A stretch of DNA of 64,000 nt, taken from Gramella sp. MT6. Its GTDB lineage: Bacteria; Bacteroidota; Bacteroidia; Flavobacteriales; Flavobacteriaceae. The position numbers and the translations under genes were made by a program. The DNA is taken from NCBI RefSeq assembly GCF_019357415.1, contig NZ_CP048410.1:2575001-2639000 (forward strand), written 5' to 3'. Shown piece after piece: positions 36,901 to 45,710 of this stretch; position 1 is the stretch's first letter, and every line of letters starts with the position of its first letter. The notes under the pieces were generated by a model. That model saw only the letters and a list, made by a program, of their open reading frames with translations. It had not been told where the DNA came from and did not search any database.

Positions 36901-37335
36901 TCAAGGTTCTTTTTGAATCTGTATAAGTAGGTAAGCTTGACTTAAAGCAGTTAATTCCCGGGGTCCGCTTTCTTCGAAATCCACAATTATTTGATTACCA
37001 TTTCTATAAATGAGATTTATACTTATTTGGCTACAGCAATAATTAAAAAACTCTCCAATTACGATTATTAAATGGTTATTTGTAAAGTCAAAATTTAAAT
37101 TCTTTAGATTTTCCGCACGATGAGGATTTACTCTTTCAATTTCAGGGATGAAGTCTAACCATTGATTTTCATTTTCAAAAACTTTAAACTGTTTTTGAAT
37201 TTTTTCTTCTTCTGAATAACTTAAATGATCGTCTTTAATTATTTCGTAGGGAATCCCTTCTCTAACCTCATCTTTAGAACAACTGCTAAGTAGAAATATT
37301 GAAAAGAGTATTATCATCATATTTTGGATTTTCAT
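36901..37335 (-). CDS. Small lipoprotein, cassette gene
   Basis: A 144-residue lipoprotein starting at the ATG at 37335, which gives the standard signal IILFSIFLLSSC; a longer frame to 37398 would run into the adjacent repeat. Otherwise no motif is recognised; the protein has DWLDFIPEIERVN-like mixed segments and a cysteine pair (YCCSQ). The stop lies 27 bp from repeat A and the start 56 bp from repeat B, the compact layout of the array. Confidence 0.65.
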   Translation of the reverse strand: MKIQNMMIILFSIFLLSSCSKDEVREGIPYEIIKDDHLSYSEEEKIQKQFKVFENENQWLDFIPEIERVNPHRAENLKNLNFDFTNNHLIIVIGEFFNYCCSQISINLIYRNGNQIIVDFEESGPRELTALSQAYLLIQIQKEP

Positions 37336-37390
37336 AATCTTATCATTTAATATTAGATGTAAAATCTTTGATTTGGTTGCTTCAAAATTT

Positions 37391-37480
37391 GTTGCCACGT
37401 TCTTGGAGTTCTCAAGCTGGCGGAGCTAGTCAATTTAATTATTTTCTTTCTAACGGTGACATCTGCTGGAGATCAAACAT
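37391..37480 (-). repeat. Cassette repeat B (internally deleted)
   Basis: Shortened copy of the array repeat. It keeps GCTGGCGGAG on the left and CAATTTAATTATTTTC, CTAACGGTG on the right, but lacks the central part with GGATTTGTCGG and TTGGTTTGTTGG. It lies between two lipoprotein cassettes. Confidence 0.7.
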
Positions 37481-37522
37481 TATTTTTAATCGCAGTCCTT
37501 ACTGTAACTTTTTTCCAAAATA

Positions 37523-37552
37523 AAAAAGTCACCCATTTTAGGGTGACTTTTT
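37523..37552 (-). terminator. Rho-independent terminator
   Basis: AAAAGTCACCC pairs with GGGTGACTTTT around a short AT loop, with A- and T-runs on both flanks. It lies 19 bp beyond the stop of the minus-strand lipoprotein at 37571. It is usable in both directions and isolates this gene from the next cassette. Confidence 0.8.
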
Positions 37553-37570
37553 CTAAAGAAGCTTAAAATT

Positions 37571-38890
37571 TTAATTTCCGGAAAATATATGTTCAAAAGG
37601 AGCATACTCCAATTGGATAACAGAGGACTCTGCATCTTCAAATTCCTGAAGGACCTCCTTGTAATCGTTATTTGTATTTAAAACAATTCCATTTCGGTGA
37701 GCTTTCAGCGTAGAAAAGAATTTTACTTCAAACCAAACTTTATTTAAGATCTCCTGTTCATCAGCGGTTAAAGGTTTTTCTCCATCAATGATGAATCCCA
37801 TTTTCTTTCGGACTAAACCTTGAATTTCTTTTTCAGCTTTGTCACCGGTAGGCATATTTCTCAATACTCCAATCATATAAATTATTTTCCCGAAATAAAC
37901 ATTTTCTACATATTCATTTCCGTATTTTAATTCAAATAGTGATGGATCCTGTGCCATTTCTTCACTAAGGGATTTTCTTTCTTCAGATCGAGGAAGAAAA
38001 CCGATTGTGCCTTCTTTATATTTATAATTCATTACAAGAACCTCGCTCTCCTTAACCGGGTACTGTTCAATGATAGATTGGTAAAGATCTGAGTTAACTG
38101 CCAGTTTCGTAGCAAAGGTTGTGTGGTTGAAGTTAAAATGGAAATAATTGTAAAAATACCGAAATGGATGAATTTCTTTGATAGGATCTGTACTGTTCTG
38201 CCAGATAGGGTTGTGGAAAAAAGACTCATTTAATTTTCTATAATTTGCTTCAATATTCGAAAAAGGATTAGCCAGCGGAACCTGGTTATCGGTTAACATC
38301 GTTGAACCAAGACCCTCTGTGTAAGGATACACTTCTTCCAGAATGGTTTCGCCATCTTTCTTAATAGTGACTGTTCTGGTTTCTGCAGTTTTATCGAAAA
38401 CTGTGATACTTGCACTGCTATCGTCGGCACTGGTAAATTCTACCATTACCAGATCGCCTGCTTCATAACTATAAACAGATTTTCCTTTCTCACTATATAC
38501 TATTTTTTCAGAAGGCAGGCCGTTCTCATAATCCGTCTTAAACCACAGATCACCTTCCGGTGTATAATATTTAGACCAAAGGGGTTTATTATCCTCGCTC
38601 CGGCTAACTTCCATATACAAATGTTGCTGAGGATAACTGGAATATACCTTTGCTGTCTTAATATAACCGTTCTCATAATATTCAAATTCAGAATGAGGAA
38701 CATCTTCATCGAAAGAATAATCAGTGTATTGAGCCTCCTTGATCCAGCCGTTAGGATAATTGCTTATAACTTGGAAATAATCATCAGATTCTATAGAATA
38801 ATCGGTTTGGGGAATATTGTCTTCCTTCTGGCAGGAAGACAATAAAACAGTAGATGCCAATAGCAGCGATCGAGAAATAAAATTGTTCAT
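37571..38890 (-). CDS. Lipoprotein with YwqK/MORN-like N-terminal repeats
   Basis: A 439-residue lipoprotein (ASTVLLSSC). The N-terminal third has repeated tyrosine-glycine units such as ISNYPNGWIKEAQY, EYYENGYIKTAKVY and TPEGDLWFKTDYENG, as in YwqK/MORN-type antitoxin-like or surface proteins. The C-terminal part is different and unassigned, with several histidines and aromatic residues. The gene lies between repeats B and C but has its own terminator, so it may be an older insertion rather than a minimal cassette. Confidence 0.62.
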   Translation of the reverse strand: MNNFISRSLLLASTVLLSSCQKEDNIPQTDYSIESDDYFQVISNYPNGWIKEAQYTDYSFDEDVPHSEFEYYENGYIKTAKVYSSYPQQHLYMEVSRSEDNKPLWSKYYTPEGDLWFKTDYENGLPSEKIVYSEKGKSVYSYEAGDLVMVEFTSADDSSASITVFDKTAETRTVTIKKDGETILEEVYPYTEGLGSTMLTDNQVPLANPFSNIEANYRKLNESFFHNPIWQNSTDPIKEIHPFRYFYNYFHFNFNHTTFATKLAVNSDLYQSIIEQYPVKESEVLVMNYKYKEGTIGFLPRSEERKSLSEEMAQDPSLFELKYGNEYVENVYFGKIIYMIGVLRNMPTGDKAEKEIQGLVRKKMGFIIDGEKPLTADEQEILNKVWFEVKFFSTLKAHRNGIVLNTNNDYKEVLQEFEDAESSVIQLEYAPFEHIFSGN

Positions 38891-39072
38891 TTAAAGGTTA
38901 AAATTATTGGGTTTTAAAAAACAGGTAACGGAAAAAATTCCATTTTTGGTCCTAGAAGGACCAAAAATATTAAATAATTAAAATTTTACAAGAAGGGATT
39001 CTAAGATTTGCATTTTTAGGAATTAGTAAATCGGGTTTAATGGAGTTCGAAGATTTCTTTGGTTATTTATTA

Positions 39073-39193
39073 TCACGGTCATAGCTAATAGGCAGAGTGA
39101 GGGATATGGATTGTCGGCTTAATATTGATTTTTTGGTCAAGTGAATTATATTATTTCTAACGGTACCGCTTATTGGCGATGAACTGATGTTGT
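39073..39193 (-). repeat. Cassette repeat C (moderately degenerate)
   Basis: Copy of the array repeat with CACGGTCATAGCTAATAGGC on the left and ACCGCTTATTGGCGATGAAC on the right; the centre keeps TTGTCGGCTTA and TTGGTCAAG. The adjacent gene's stop lies 9 bp beyond its right end. Confidence 0.85.
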
Positions 39194-39201
39194 ATTATGT
39201 T

Positions 39202-40287
39202 TTAATAAGCTTTCCCTGTAAAAGGATATTTTAGAATCTTTGTTCCAAGTCCAGTAAAATAAATTTCAGTTTGATCATAAGACCAAAATAGGCCTGTTAA
39301 AGGGCCTGTGAGAGGATTCCACATATCTGGATGTCCAATATCGTGTAAAGATTTTCCTAAATGATTTTTCAATACCCACTCCTGTTGCTTCTCTTCATTC
39401 ATGCTCGATTTTGCAGAAAATACTTCATATCTATTTCGACCGTTCATATCTATCACATAAATTTTATTTTGTATCAATGATGCTACCCATATATCACCAT
39501 TCGGTCCTCTTTCAAGGTTATCAGGAGATAGAATGATAGAGAATTGTTCTTTATTTTGAATTGTATCATTCTTTATTTGGAATCTTAAAATCCTATCTAA
39601 TCTCAACTCTGCCACATAAACATATTCTTCTTTTTCATCCATTGTGATCCCATTTGCAAAGAATAAACTATCTGCCATCATTTTTACATTGTATGAATCT
39701 TGCTTTTTATCCTTTTGCAAACGAAATAATGCACCGGTTGGAATTGGACTTGCAAATGCTTCATCCAGTGCCTTTGTTGTTCCATTTGGATTTTCTCCTG
39801 ATTGTGTAAACCAAATATTTCCTTTTTTATCCTTATAAATATTGTTGACTCCATACGTATGCTGAAATATGACTTCTGAAGTTTCATTTACGATATCTAC
39901 ACGGAATATTTTACCAGAGTTTATACAAGAAACAAGAATATGTTTGTTATCATTTTCCAGAAATACTCCTCTAGCACCACCTTCTAGGTATCCAGCTGCT
40001 CTCATGTTTCCAAAGGGTTTAGTAGAACCATTATCTAATAATACATGAAGACCATCATTGTTATCAGCTACAATGATTTTTCCGTCTGGAAGACCTACAC
40101 CATCTTCAGGTACGTTTAAATTGGTAGATTTTGGAATAGAATTTTTCTCTGAGTAGTTATAATGAGGAAAGTTTTTTTGAACTACAGTTTCTTTTTTCTC
40201 CGTCTTACTGTTTTCTTTTTGTTGATTATTACAGGATATAAAGAATAATAAATGGAGAATTAAAAATTGTCGGAAAAATTTCATCAT
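39202..40287 (-). CDS. SMP-30/gluconolactonase-like beta-propeller lipoprotein
   Basis: A 361-residue lipoprotein (LLFFISC) with a six-bladed propeller of the SMP-30/strictosidine synthase type. LPDGKIIVADNNDGLHVL, FANGITMDEKEEYVYVAEL and NLERGPNGDIWVAS carry the Asn, Asp and Glu positions used for metal binding in lactonases. Hydrolysis of a lactone or ester is plausible. The stop is 9 bp from repeat C and the start 27 bp from repeat D, making it a tight single-gene cassette. Confidence 0.75.
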   Translation of the reverse strand: MMKFFRQFLILHLLFFISCNNQQKENSKTEKKETVVQKNFPHYNYSEKNSIPKSTNLNVPEDGVGLPDGKIIVADNNDGLHVLLDNGSTKPFGNMRAAGYLEGGARGVFLENDNKHILVSCINSGKIFRVDIVNETSEVIFQHTYGVNNIYKDKKGNIWFTQSGENPNGTTKALDEAFASPIPTGALFRLQKDKKQDSYNVKMMADSLFFANGITMDEKEEYVYVAELRLDRILRFQIKNDTIQNKEQFSIILSPDNLERGPNGDIWVASLIQNKIYVIDMNGRNRYEVFSAKSSMNEEKQQEWVLKNHLGKSLHDIGHPDMWNPLTGPLTGLFWSYDQTEIYFTGLGTKILKYPFTGKAY

Positions 40288-40313
40288 CTAGAATTAGGTT
40301 TATTATAAAAATA

Positions 40314-40438
40314 CATTACGGTCTGGGTTATCGCCAGTTAGCAGAGTAGGGAACACGGATTTGTCGGCTTAGTATTGGTTTGTTGGTCAAGTTAATTATT
40401 TTCTTACTAATGGTTGCCGCTTATTGGCGATGAACCGT
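40314..40438 (-). repeat. Cassette repeat D, interrupted by IS110 copy 1
   Basis: Good copy of the repeat, running from TTACGGTCTGGGTTATCGCC to TTGGCGATGAACCGT. The element at 40439 breaks it at the last T of GAACCGT, and the missing right end (TTGTTACC) reappears after the element at 41639. The break point equals that in repeat H. Confidence 0.92.
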
Positions 40439-40484
40439 CTTAAGTTTAATTTCTCTAAATTTTGATGTTATAACCAGAAAGAAC

Positions 40485-40624
40485 AAAAGAGAGGAATAAG
40501 ATTACATGAACCGTGGGAACTAGAGATTCCGTCAACAATGATAATCCCCTCTCTTTTCTACTTTAATTTCGTTTAGTTCTGTGAGACCTGGATCTCGTTT
40601 TAAAGTCGATGAAAACCAAAGTAG
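40485..40624 (+). ncRNA. Candidate IS110 bridge RNA, copy 1
   Basis: First stem: AAAAGAGAGG (40485-40494) with CCTCTCTTTT (40548-40557). Its internal loop holds CATGAACCGT (40505-40514), which repeats the target GATGAACCGT, and CAACAA (40533-40538), complementary to the target's other side. Second stem: CTACTTT (40558-40564) with AAAGTAG (40618-40624), whose loop holds TTTAGTTCT (40572-40580), nearly the right end of the element. This is the target- and donor-loop layout known for IS110 bridge RNAs; expression is not shown. Confidence 0.7.
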
Positions 40625-41612
40625 CTGTTCTTTCCAATCATTCTTATATGAATAAAATTAAACATTTTTACGGAGTAGACATTAGTAAATCGTTCTTTGA
40701 TGTAATTGATCAGGATGGAAAGCATGATCAGTTCTCTAATGATGTAAAAGGCTTTAAATGCTTGCTGAAGTTTATTAAGAAAGACAGTTTGGTAGTTATG
40801 GAAGCCACTGGTTATTATCATTACAGATTAGCTCAGTATCTGTATGAGAAAGGTATAACGGTGTCGGTTGTGAATCCACTTTCGGTGAAGCGTTTTATTC
40901 AGATGAAGCTCTCCAAGGTCAAGACCGATAAAAGTGATGCCAGAGCGATCGTGAATATGCCCAAGCCAATAAAGTTCCTTTATATACGGCTAGAAATTCT
41001 GTTCAGGCAGAATGTTTGCAGCTTCTGAGTCTTCAGGATCTTTACCTAAAACAACGCACTGCTGTGAAGAACAAGATCCATGGAGAGAAAGCCCTGGGAA
41101 TCCCCTCAAAGACTGTAAGTAGATCGCTTACCCGAATGCTGAAGCAATTAGAGAAGGAATTAACCCAGCTGGAATCAAAGTTGGAATCATTAGTCAGCGA
41201 AACTCAAAAGGATCAACTGGAGCAGTTAACCAGCATTCCAGGAATGGGAAAGAAGACGGCGATGCTATTGATTGTAATTACTGATGGATTTAGCAGTTTT
41301 GAGAATGCGCGGCAACTTTGTTGTTATAGTGGGCTAACACCAACGATCAGACAATCCGGAACCAGTGTAAGAGGGCGTAGCCGAATCAGCAAAGTAGGGA
41401 ACCGGAAACTGCGAAACCTGCTATTCCTCTGTAGCTTTACCGCTTGTAAACATAACAAGGCCTGCAGCGAACTTTATGAACGCATTGTGGAACAAGGAAA
41501 GAGTAAGAAACTGGCACTGATTGCCGTGTGTAACAAGCTACTAAAACAGGCTTTTGCCATAGCCAAATCAGGAACTTATTACCAGGAAAATTATATGTCG
41601 AAATTAGCTTAG
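40609..41612 (+). pseudogene. IS110-family transposase, frameshifted
   Basis: Counterpart of the intact transposase at 47144-48148. A single-base deletion at about 40950/40951 (GCGATC-GTG against GCGATCTGTG) splits it into an N-terminal part ending at 41028 and a C-terminal part read from ~41016 to 41612. Both catalytic halves are recognisable: GVDISKSFFDV with VVMEATGYYHYRLAQYL, and GTSVRGRSRISKVGN. The element is therefore probably non-autonomous, though copy 2 could act on it. Confidence 0.92.
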
Positions 41613-41664
41613 AAGTACTTGGATTTTACCTTAGTTCTTTGTTACCTTTTAGTTGCACCTACTA

Positions 41665-42024
41665 CTAATTTTCCACTATCGCCAAGACCGAAAATTTATT
41701 GTTTGCTAAAGTTGTATCAATTTCGAAACGAACTTTATCTTCTGAAAAATCAGGATTAATGTTTTTTCTTATTAATGAAGTAATTCGTTTTCTTTCTTTT
41801 ATAAAGGTTACTTTATCTAAAGATTGTCCTTCTTTGAATTTGGTTTGCTCAACTTCCTTTTCTAGTAGCCGTCTGGATTTATTATCCTTGATGTCGTAAA
41901 CTATTTTTTCTAGTTTATAATCTTGTTTAAAGTCTTCTTCAAAATTTGCTGTTTTTTTATTGGAAGAACAGCCAAAAATGAATAAGGTACTGATTGTTAA
42001 AATAAACGTGTTTAAATTTTTCAT
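41665..42024 (-). CDS. Small lipoprotein, cassette gene
   Basis: A 119-residue lipoprotein (ISTLFIFGC) with a lysine- and glutamate-rich body and no recognised domain. The flanks show the cassette signature well: GTTACCTTTTAGTTGCAC at its left end and the complement of GTGCAATTAAAGGTAAC at its right end. The stop is 19 bp from the repeat end. Function unknown. Confidence 0.65.
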   Translation of the reverse strand: MKNLNTFILTISTLFIFGCSSNKKTANFEEDFKQDYKLEKIVYDIKDNKSRRLLEKEVEQTKFKEGQSLDKVTFIKERKRITSLIRKNINPDFSEDKVRFEIDTTLANNKFSVLAIVEN

Positions 42025-42085
42025 CTTACTGGTTTTCTATCAATTTACAATTTTAAAATGAAAATGCTGGCTGGTGCAATTAAAG

Positions 42086-42215
42086 GTAACGGTCCCGGTT
42101 ATCGCCAGTTGGCGGAGTAGGGGACGCGGATTTGTCGGCTTAGTATTGGTTTGTTGGTCAAGTTAATTATTTTCTTTCTAACGGTGCCGCTTATTGGCGA
42201 TGAACCGTTGTTGTG
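42086..42215 (-). repeat. Cassette repeat E (intact)
   Basis: Near-consensus copy, from GTAACGGTCCCGGTTATCGC to GGCGATGAACCGTTGTTG. The inner stem CGGTTATCGCCA/TGGCGATGAACCG pairs with one extra base on the right arm. After it, 42216-42429 is a gene-free stretch without visible features. Confidence 0.93.
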
Positions 42216-42429
42216 CTATCGTTATTTTAGACGTTTTTGTTTTAAATAGGCTTTGATGTCTAATTATAACTGATAGGATTCTTTATTAATTCCTTAAAGC
42301 CTTTCTAAGTAGAATTAGGATTATCTTTCTGCATCATTACAACTTCACTGGTGTTTCTAAACGATTTATTCGATCGGGAAATTTGGATTAAAATCTATTG
42401 TAGAATTTACATTTTCTAGATTTTGACTA

Positions 42430-42765
42430 TTAACCAGGAACATCAGGTACATTAACTTTTAGTTCTCCTTTACCTTTACCAAAAGAGAAATTTATAAAGA
42501 TCCACCAATCTTTATTCGAATTCAAATTCAGATTTTCAGGTTCCGATTCGGATATTTTGAGTACTTCATTGATTTTTTGATATAATTTATGAATGCTTTT
42601 TTCTTCGATCTCAACCGTTAAACTTAAAGCAAGATCAGAAAACGTGTTAAAATTGATTATATAACCATCAGTTTTTGAAATGGCATTTTTTAAGTCTTCA
42701 ATTGCTTCATTTCTCTGTTTGTTTGTAAAAACTCGCCAGTTTAATTTGTTTTGTAACCGGGCCAT
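42430..42765 (-). CDS. Small cytosolic protein, function unknown
   Basis: A 111-residue protein with no signal peptide or membrane segment, rich in lysine, asparagine and glutamate. The pattern TDGYIINFNTFSDLALSLTVEIE suggests an alpha/beta fold. I do not recognise it. It is the last gene (in transcription order) of a 3.3-kb multi-gene cassette; unlike most array genes, its stop is over 200 bp from the repeat. Confidence 0.6.
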   Translation of the reverse strand: MARLQNKLNWRVFTNKQRNEAIEDLKNAISKTDGYIINFNTFSDLALSLTVEIEEKSIHKLYQKINEVLKISESEPENLNLNSNKDWWIFINFSFGKGKGELKVNVPDVPG

Positions 42766-42982
42766 TAATTATATTCATTTTTGGTTAACAATTATTTGAA
42801 CTCTTTTTTATAGTAATTACCTTATCGCCTTCTTCCACAAAAGTTCTATTGTGATCTAAATTTACGGAAAAACATAATGTGCCATTTCAGTATATAATAA
42901 TTATCCAATGGGCCGCATTGATAAATTACTTGCTTCTTTGGTGGAAAATTGGACGATCTCTTTTCACTAGAACTCCAATCCT

Positions 42983-43462
42983 CTAATTTATTTTTTTCAT
43001 TGGAAAGGTTTGCTTTTGCTTTTGCCCATTTCTAATTCCTGAAATTTCCGCCACTAATGAGTCTGCATTAATTTTAGTATATGCAATAACTTGAGGAAAG
43101 TCGTGCTGTTTATTTTCAAAAACCAATGGATTTTCTGTGTTGATTTTGTTAGCAAAACGAACCGGCAAAGCGTCATTTTGATTCTTAACTATCGGAATAT
43201 AAAACAGAATGTTTTTTTCCTGAACCAATTGAATATTTTCAAATACAACAGTATCTCTATTCTTAATTGAGTAGTTAATTCCAGATAACCCATTGTTACT
43301 TTCCTTGCTCCAGGTTTCATAAATCTTTCCTCTTTCAGTAAAGTTTTCCCAAGTTCCGATTAGCCATGCCGCTTTGTCAATGTCATTCGTTTGCTTAGGA
43401 GTCCAGGCGCCCAGGATAACCAAGCCCACAGCTACAATAAACAATTTCATTCCCGTTTTCAT
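42983..43462 (-). CDS. DUF6265 family secreted protein
   Basis: A 159-residue protein starting at the ATG at 43462, which leaves 4 bp to the upstream VOC gene; the longer frame to 43579 overlaps that gene and is rejected. After a signal (LFIVAVGLVILGAW) come DKAAWLIGTWEN, YETWSKESNNGLSG and FENKQHDFPQVIAY, the pattern of DUF6265, a calycin-like beta-barrel family. The role is unknown. It is probably cotranscribed with the VOC protein and perhaps with the AraC-type regulator. Confidence 0.75.
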   Translation of the reverse strand: MKTGMKLFIVAVGLVILGAWTPKQTNDIDKAAWLIGTWENFTERGKIYETWSKESNNGLSGINYSIKNRDTVVFENIQLVQEKNILFYIPIVKNQNDALPVRFANKINTENPLVFENKQHDFPQVIAYTKINADSLVAEISGIRNGQKQKQTFPMKKIN

Positions 43463-43466
43463 GGTT

Positions 43467-43835
43467 TTATCCCATTGAATGAACTGCCATTTTATTGCCT
43501 TCGGTGTCAATAAACATTCCGAAGTAACCCATTTCAGGACTGATTTGCGTTTTTTGAACAATAACAGTTCCGCTAGCACTTTCTACTTTATCCAATACCT
43601 TTTGTAAATCTTTCCCACCATTCAAGAATGCAACAACTCCGCTGGTCGAAGGTTTATAATCTTCGCCTTGTACGATTGCTCCCGAAACGTTTTTCCCATC
43701 AGTTGGGAAGAATCCCATTTTAGTACCAAACATTTTGGTTTCCTGGATGTCTAGGCCTAAAATAACTTTGTAAAATGTTGTTGCCCTGCTGAAATCTGTA
43801 GCGGGAATTTCAAACCAATTAATTAAATTTTCCAT
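43467..43835 (-). CDS. VOC family (glyoxalase/bleomycin-resistance fold) protein
   Basis: A 122-residue VOC protein: WFEIPATDFSRATTFYK at the N-terminus and GYFGMFIDTEGNKMAVHS at the C-terminus, the paired beta-alpha-beta-beta-beta units. The metal ligands are only partly kept, as in many VOC proteins of unknown reaction. It sits 4 bp before the DUF6265 gene and 73 bp after the AraC-type gene, so a small operon is likely. Confidence 0.85.
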   Translation of the reverse strand: MENLINWFEIPATDFSRATTFYKVILGLDIQETKMFGTKMGFFPTDGKNVSGAIVQGEDYKPSTSGVVAFLNGGKDLQKVLDKVESASGTVIVQKTQISPEMGYFGMFIDTEGNKMAVHSMG

Positions 43836-43908
43836 TTTCTGATATTTTTACATTAAGGTGTAAAGTTGCAAAGCCTTAAAAACCTAAAATTGTAAAAATG
43901 CGACAAGG

Positions 43909-44724
43909 TTAATCTTTGCCGTAGAAAAGCGAAGACATTTTCAAATTGTTCCCGTAAAACTCTTTAGGTGTAAATCCAGTAAGCTCCTTGAAATCCTTTA
44001 TGAAATGGGCTTGATCGTAGTATTCGTTTTCGTAAGCCAAAGCTGTAAGGCTTGTAAAATTTTTGGTCAGCAACATTTTAAGTGTTGACTGTAATCTAAT
44101 TGTTTTTGAAAGTTGTTTTGGGCTTAAGCCAATGGCCAATGAAAATTTCCGTTCTAACCGTCTACGGTTGATATTGGTTTGCTTGGAAAGTTCATAAACC
44201 GAAAGTTGTCCATTACCTGTTAAAATCGTTTCGACGGTTGATTTTACAATGCGGTCAATTGTTGCGGTGTTTGTAAGTCGGTTGAGTAAGAAGGTTTCAA
44301 TTAGTTTTATTTTTTGAGAAGTCGTAGTCGCTTTTAAAACCCTTTTTTCAATTTCCAGTCCGTCATTTCCAAACAATTTTTCCAAAGAAACGGCTGTATT
44401 TTCCATTTCCTTTATGGGAATATTGGCAAAGGGTAAAAATCCGTTGGGATGAAAACGAACGGAAAAAATTCCTGTTTTGCCTGTTGGTTCAATTTCAAGG
44501 GGTCTTGTAAGTTGCCCTATCACAAAGCATTTAGGTTGGATTAAACTGTTCCCTAGACCGATATACTGTTTATACAAATCCCCGTAATGAAAAATCATTT
44601 CCATACAGCCGTCAGGAACTATAGTTTGTTTTTCGGGAGATTCTTCTCTCGGACTTTCCAAGGTCCAATAGCATTTGACGAGTGTCGCTAAATCATCGCT
44701 CGGTTCAAATGTTAGGTAAGTCAT
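43909..44724 (-). CDS. AraC family transcriptional regulator
   Basis: A 271-residue regulator with an N-terminal cupin-like ligand domain (IVPDGCMEMIFHYGD, IFSVRFHPNGF) and a C-terminal AraC double helix-turn-helix (residues ~165-255) with LSVYELSKQTNINRRRLERKF and YYDQAHFIKDFKELTGFTPKEF. It probably controls the VOC-DUF6265 genes downstream of it. The ligand is unknown. Confidence 0.9.
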   Translation of the reverse strand: MTYLTFEPSDDLATLVKCYWTLESPREESPEKQTIVPDGCMEMIFHYGDLYKQYIGLGNSLIQPKCFVIGQLTRPLEIEPTGKTGIFSVRFHPNGFLPFANIPIKEMENTAVSLEKLFGNDGLEIEKRVLKATTTSQKIKLIETFLLNRLTNTATIDRIVKSTVETILTGNGQLSVYELSKQTNINRRRLERKFSLAIGLSPKQLSKTIRLQSTLKMLLTKNFTSLTALAYENEYYDQAHFIKDFKELTGFTPKEFYGNNLKMSSLFYGKD

Positions 44725-44774
44725 AGTACTGTGCTTTTGTTATATTCTATTCCAAATTATTTTTGGAATCTCAT

Positions 44775-45473
44775 TTATCTATATTCTTCAATATTTTTAA
44801 TTAAGTCAGTACAGTTGTCAATCATAACTTTATAATTATCTCTCCTCGTATATGCCCCATTCAATTGAATACTATTCAATAGATAGGTGTCAGATTTCAA
44901 TGACATAATATCATTTGTATCATAATTAGACATATCTGGTATTGTTTGAGATAATCTATTAATTATATTTTGAGTTGAAGTTTGAACTAATAAAGCTTCT
45001 TCTTTTTCAAATGCATCATATGAATTATACAATTTGATTATTTCTTCTCGGAGCAAATCATTTTTAATTATTCTCAAGTGTGAGCTTGAACTCATTTCAG
45101 TAAATGTTGCTTTGGTTGGGATATAAGGTTGAATTGGTCTCCATTGGTATTCAAAGAATTCTATTACAGAATCACTTTTAGTACCTCCCCGGATTATATC
45201 TAGAAAAAGATCCTTAGTTCGTGCTTGTATTTCTAATTTTTTATAATTCTTAGTCAAACCTATAGAATCTTGTTTTAGTTCAATTATAAGATTCATTAGG
45301 TAATTTTGCTCTAATTCATTTTCAATATTTGTTTTCTTCAAGTCGTTAACTTGTACAGCTATTAAAATTCCAATAACCACAAGTACTATTTCTCCTATGG
45401 CATAAATCAGGTATTTGCTGAATTTATTTTCAGAGAGTATTTTTTGCCTAATTCTACGAAAGAATTTTATCAT
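44775..45473 (-). CDS. DUF6090 family single-pass membrane protein
   Basis: A 232-residue protein that matches the DUF6090 layout: FFRRIRQKILSENKFSKYL, then the helix YAIGEIVLVVIGILIAVQVN, then a soluble domain rich in Asn and Leu. The longer protein at 13680-14759 has the same N-terminus plus an extra C-terminal part. Function unknown. It is the first gene of the multi-gene cassette, 100 bp from repeat F. Confidence 0.8.
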   Translation of the reverse strand: MIKFFRRIRQKILSENKFSKYLIYAIGEIVLVVIGILIAVQVNDLKKTNIENELEQNYLMNLIIELKQDSIGLTKNYKKLEIQARTKDLFLDIIRGGTKSDSVIEFFEYQWRPIQPYIPTKATFTEMSSSSHLRIIKNDLLREEIIKLYNSYDAFEKEEALLVQTSTQNIINRLSQTIPDMSNYDTNDIMSLKSDTYLLNSIQLNGAYTRRDNYKVMIDNCTDLIKNIEEYR

Positions 45474-45572
45474 TAGAGAATTGTTTGACTGCTCTAAATA
45501 TATAATAATTAATCAATTAGGTTGACCTCAGAAATGAATGAGCTATAGAAAATCGCTATTTAAAATAATGAA

Positions 45573-45703
45573 GCACAACGGTTTGCGGTTATCGCAAGTT
45601 GCGGGAGTAGGAACGCGGACTTGTCGGCTAACGCTTTTGTTTGTTAGAAACCTAATTTACTTCTTTTTTGTGAAACCCGGAATTTGAGATGAACCGCTGT
45701 TGT
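45573..45703 (-). repeat. Cassette repeat F (divergent centre)
   Basis: Ends are conserved (CACAACGGTTTGCGGTTATC; GAGATGAACCGCTGTTG) but the middle differs from the others (AACGCTTTTGTTTGTTAGAA). That pattern, with ends kept and centre variable, is what a recombination site would show. Confidence 0.85.
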
Positions 45704-45710
45704 GGTGCGT

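Larger units (their letters stand above)
40439..41638 (+). mobile_element. IS110-family insertion sequence, copy 1
   Basis: About 1200 bp, from CTTAAGTTTAATTTC on the left to CTTAGTTCT on the right, without terminal inverted repeats. It is about 95% alike copy 2 by eye, differs by one base in length, and carries a frameshifted transposase. It is inserted in repeat D after GATGAACCGT. The ~170-bp leader before the transposase contains a bridge-RNA-like fold. Confidence 0.9.

Noticed and set aside
43463..43579. N-terminal extension of the DUF6265 gene
   Set aside because: The extension overlaps the VOC gene on the same strand and has no family match; the ATG at 43462 is followed by a proper signal peptide.
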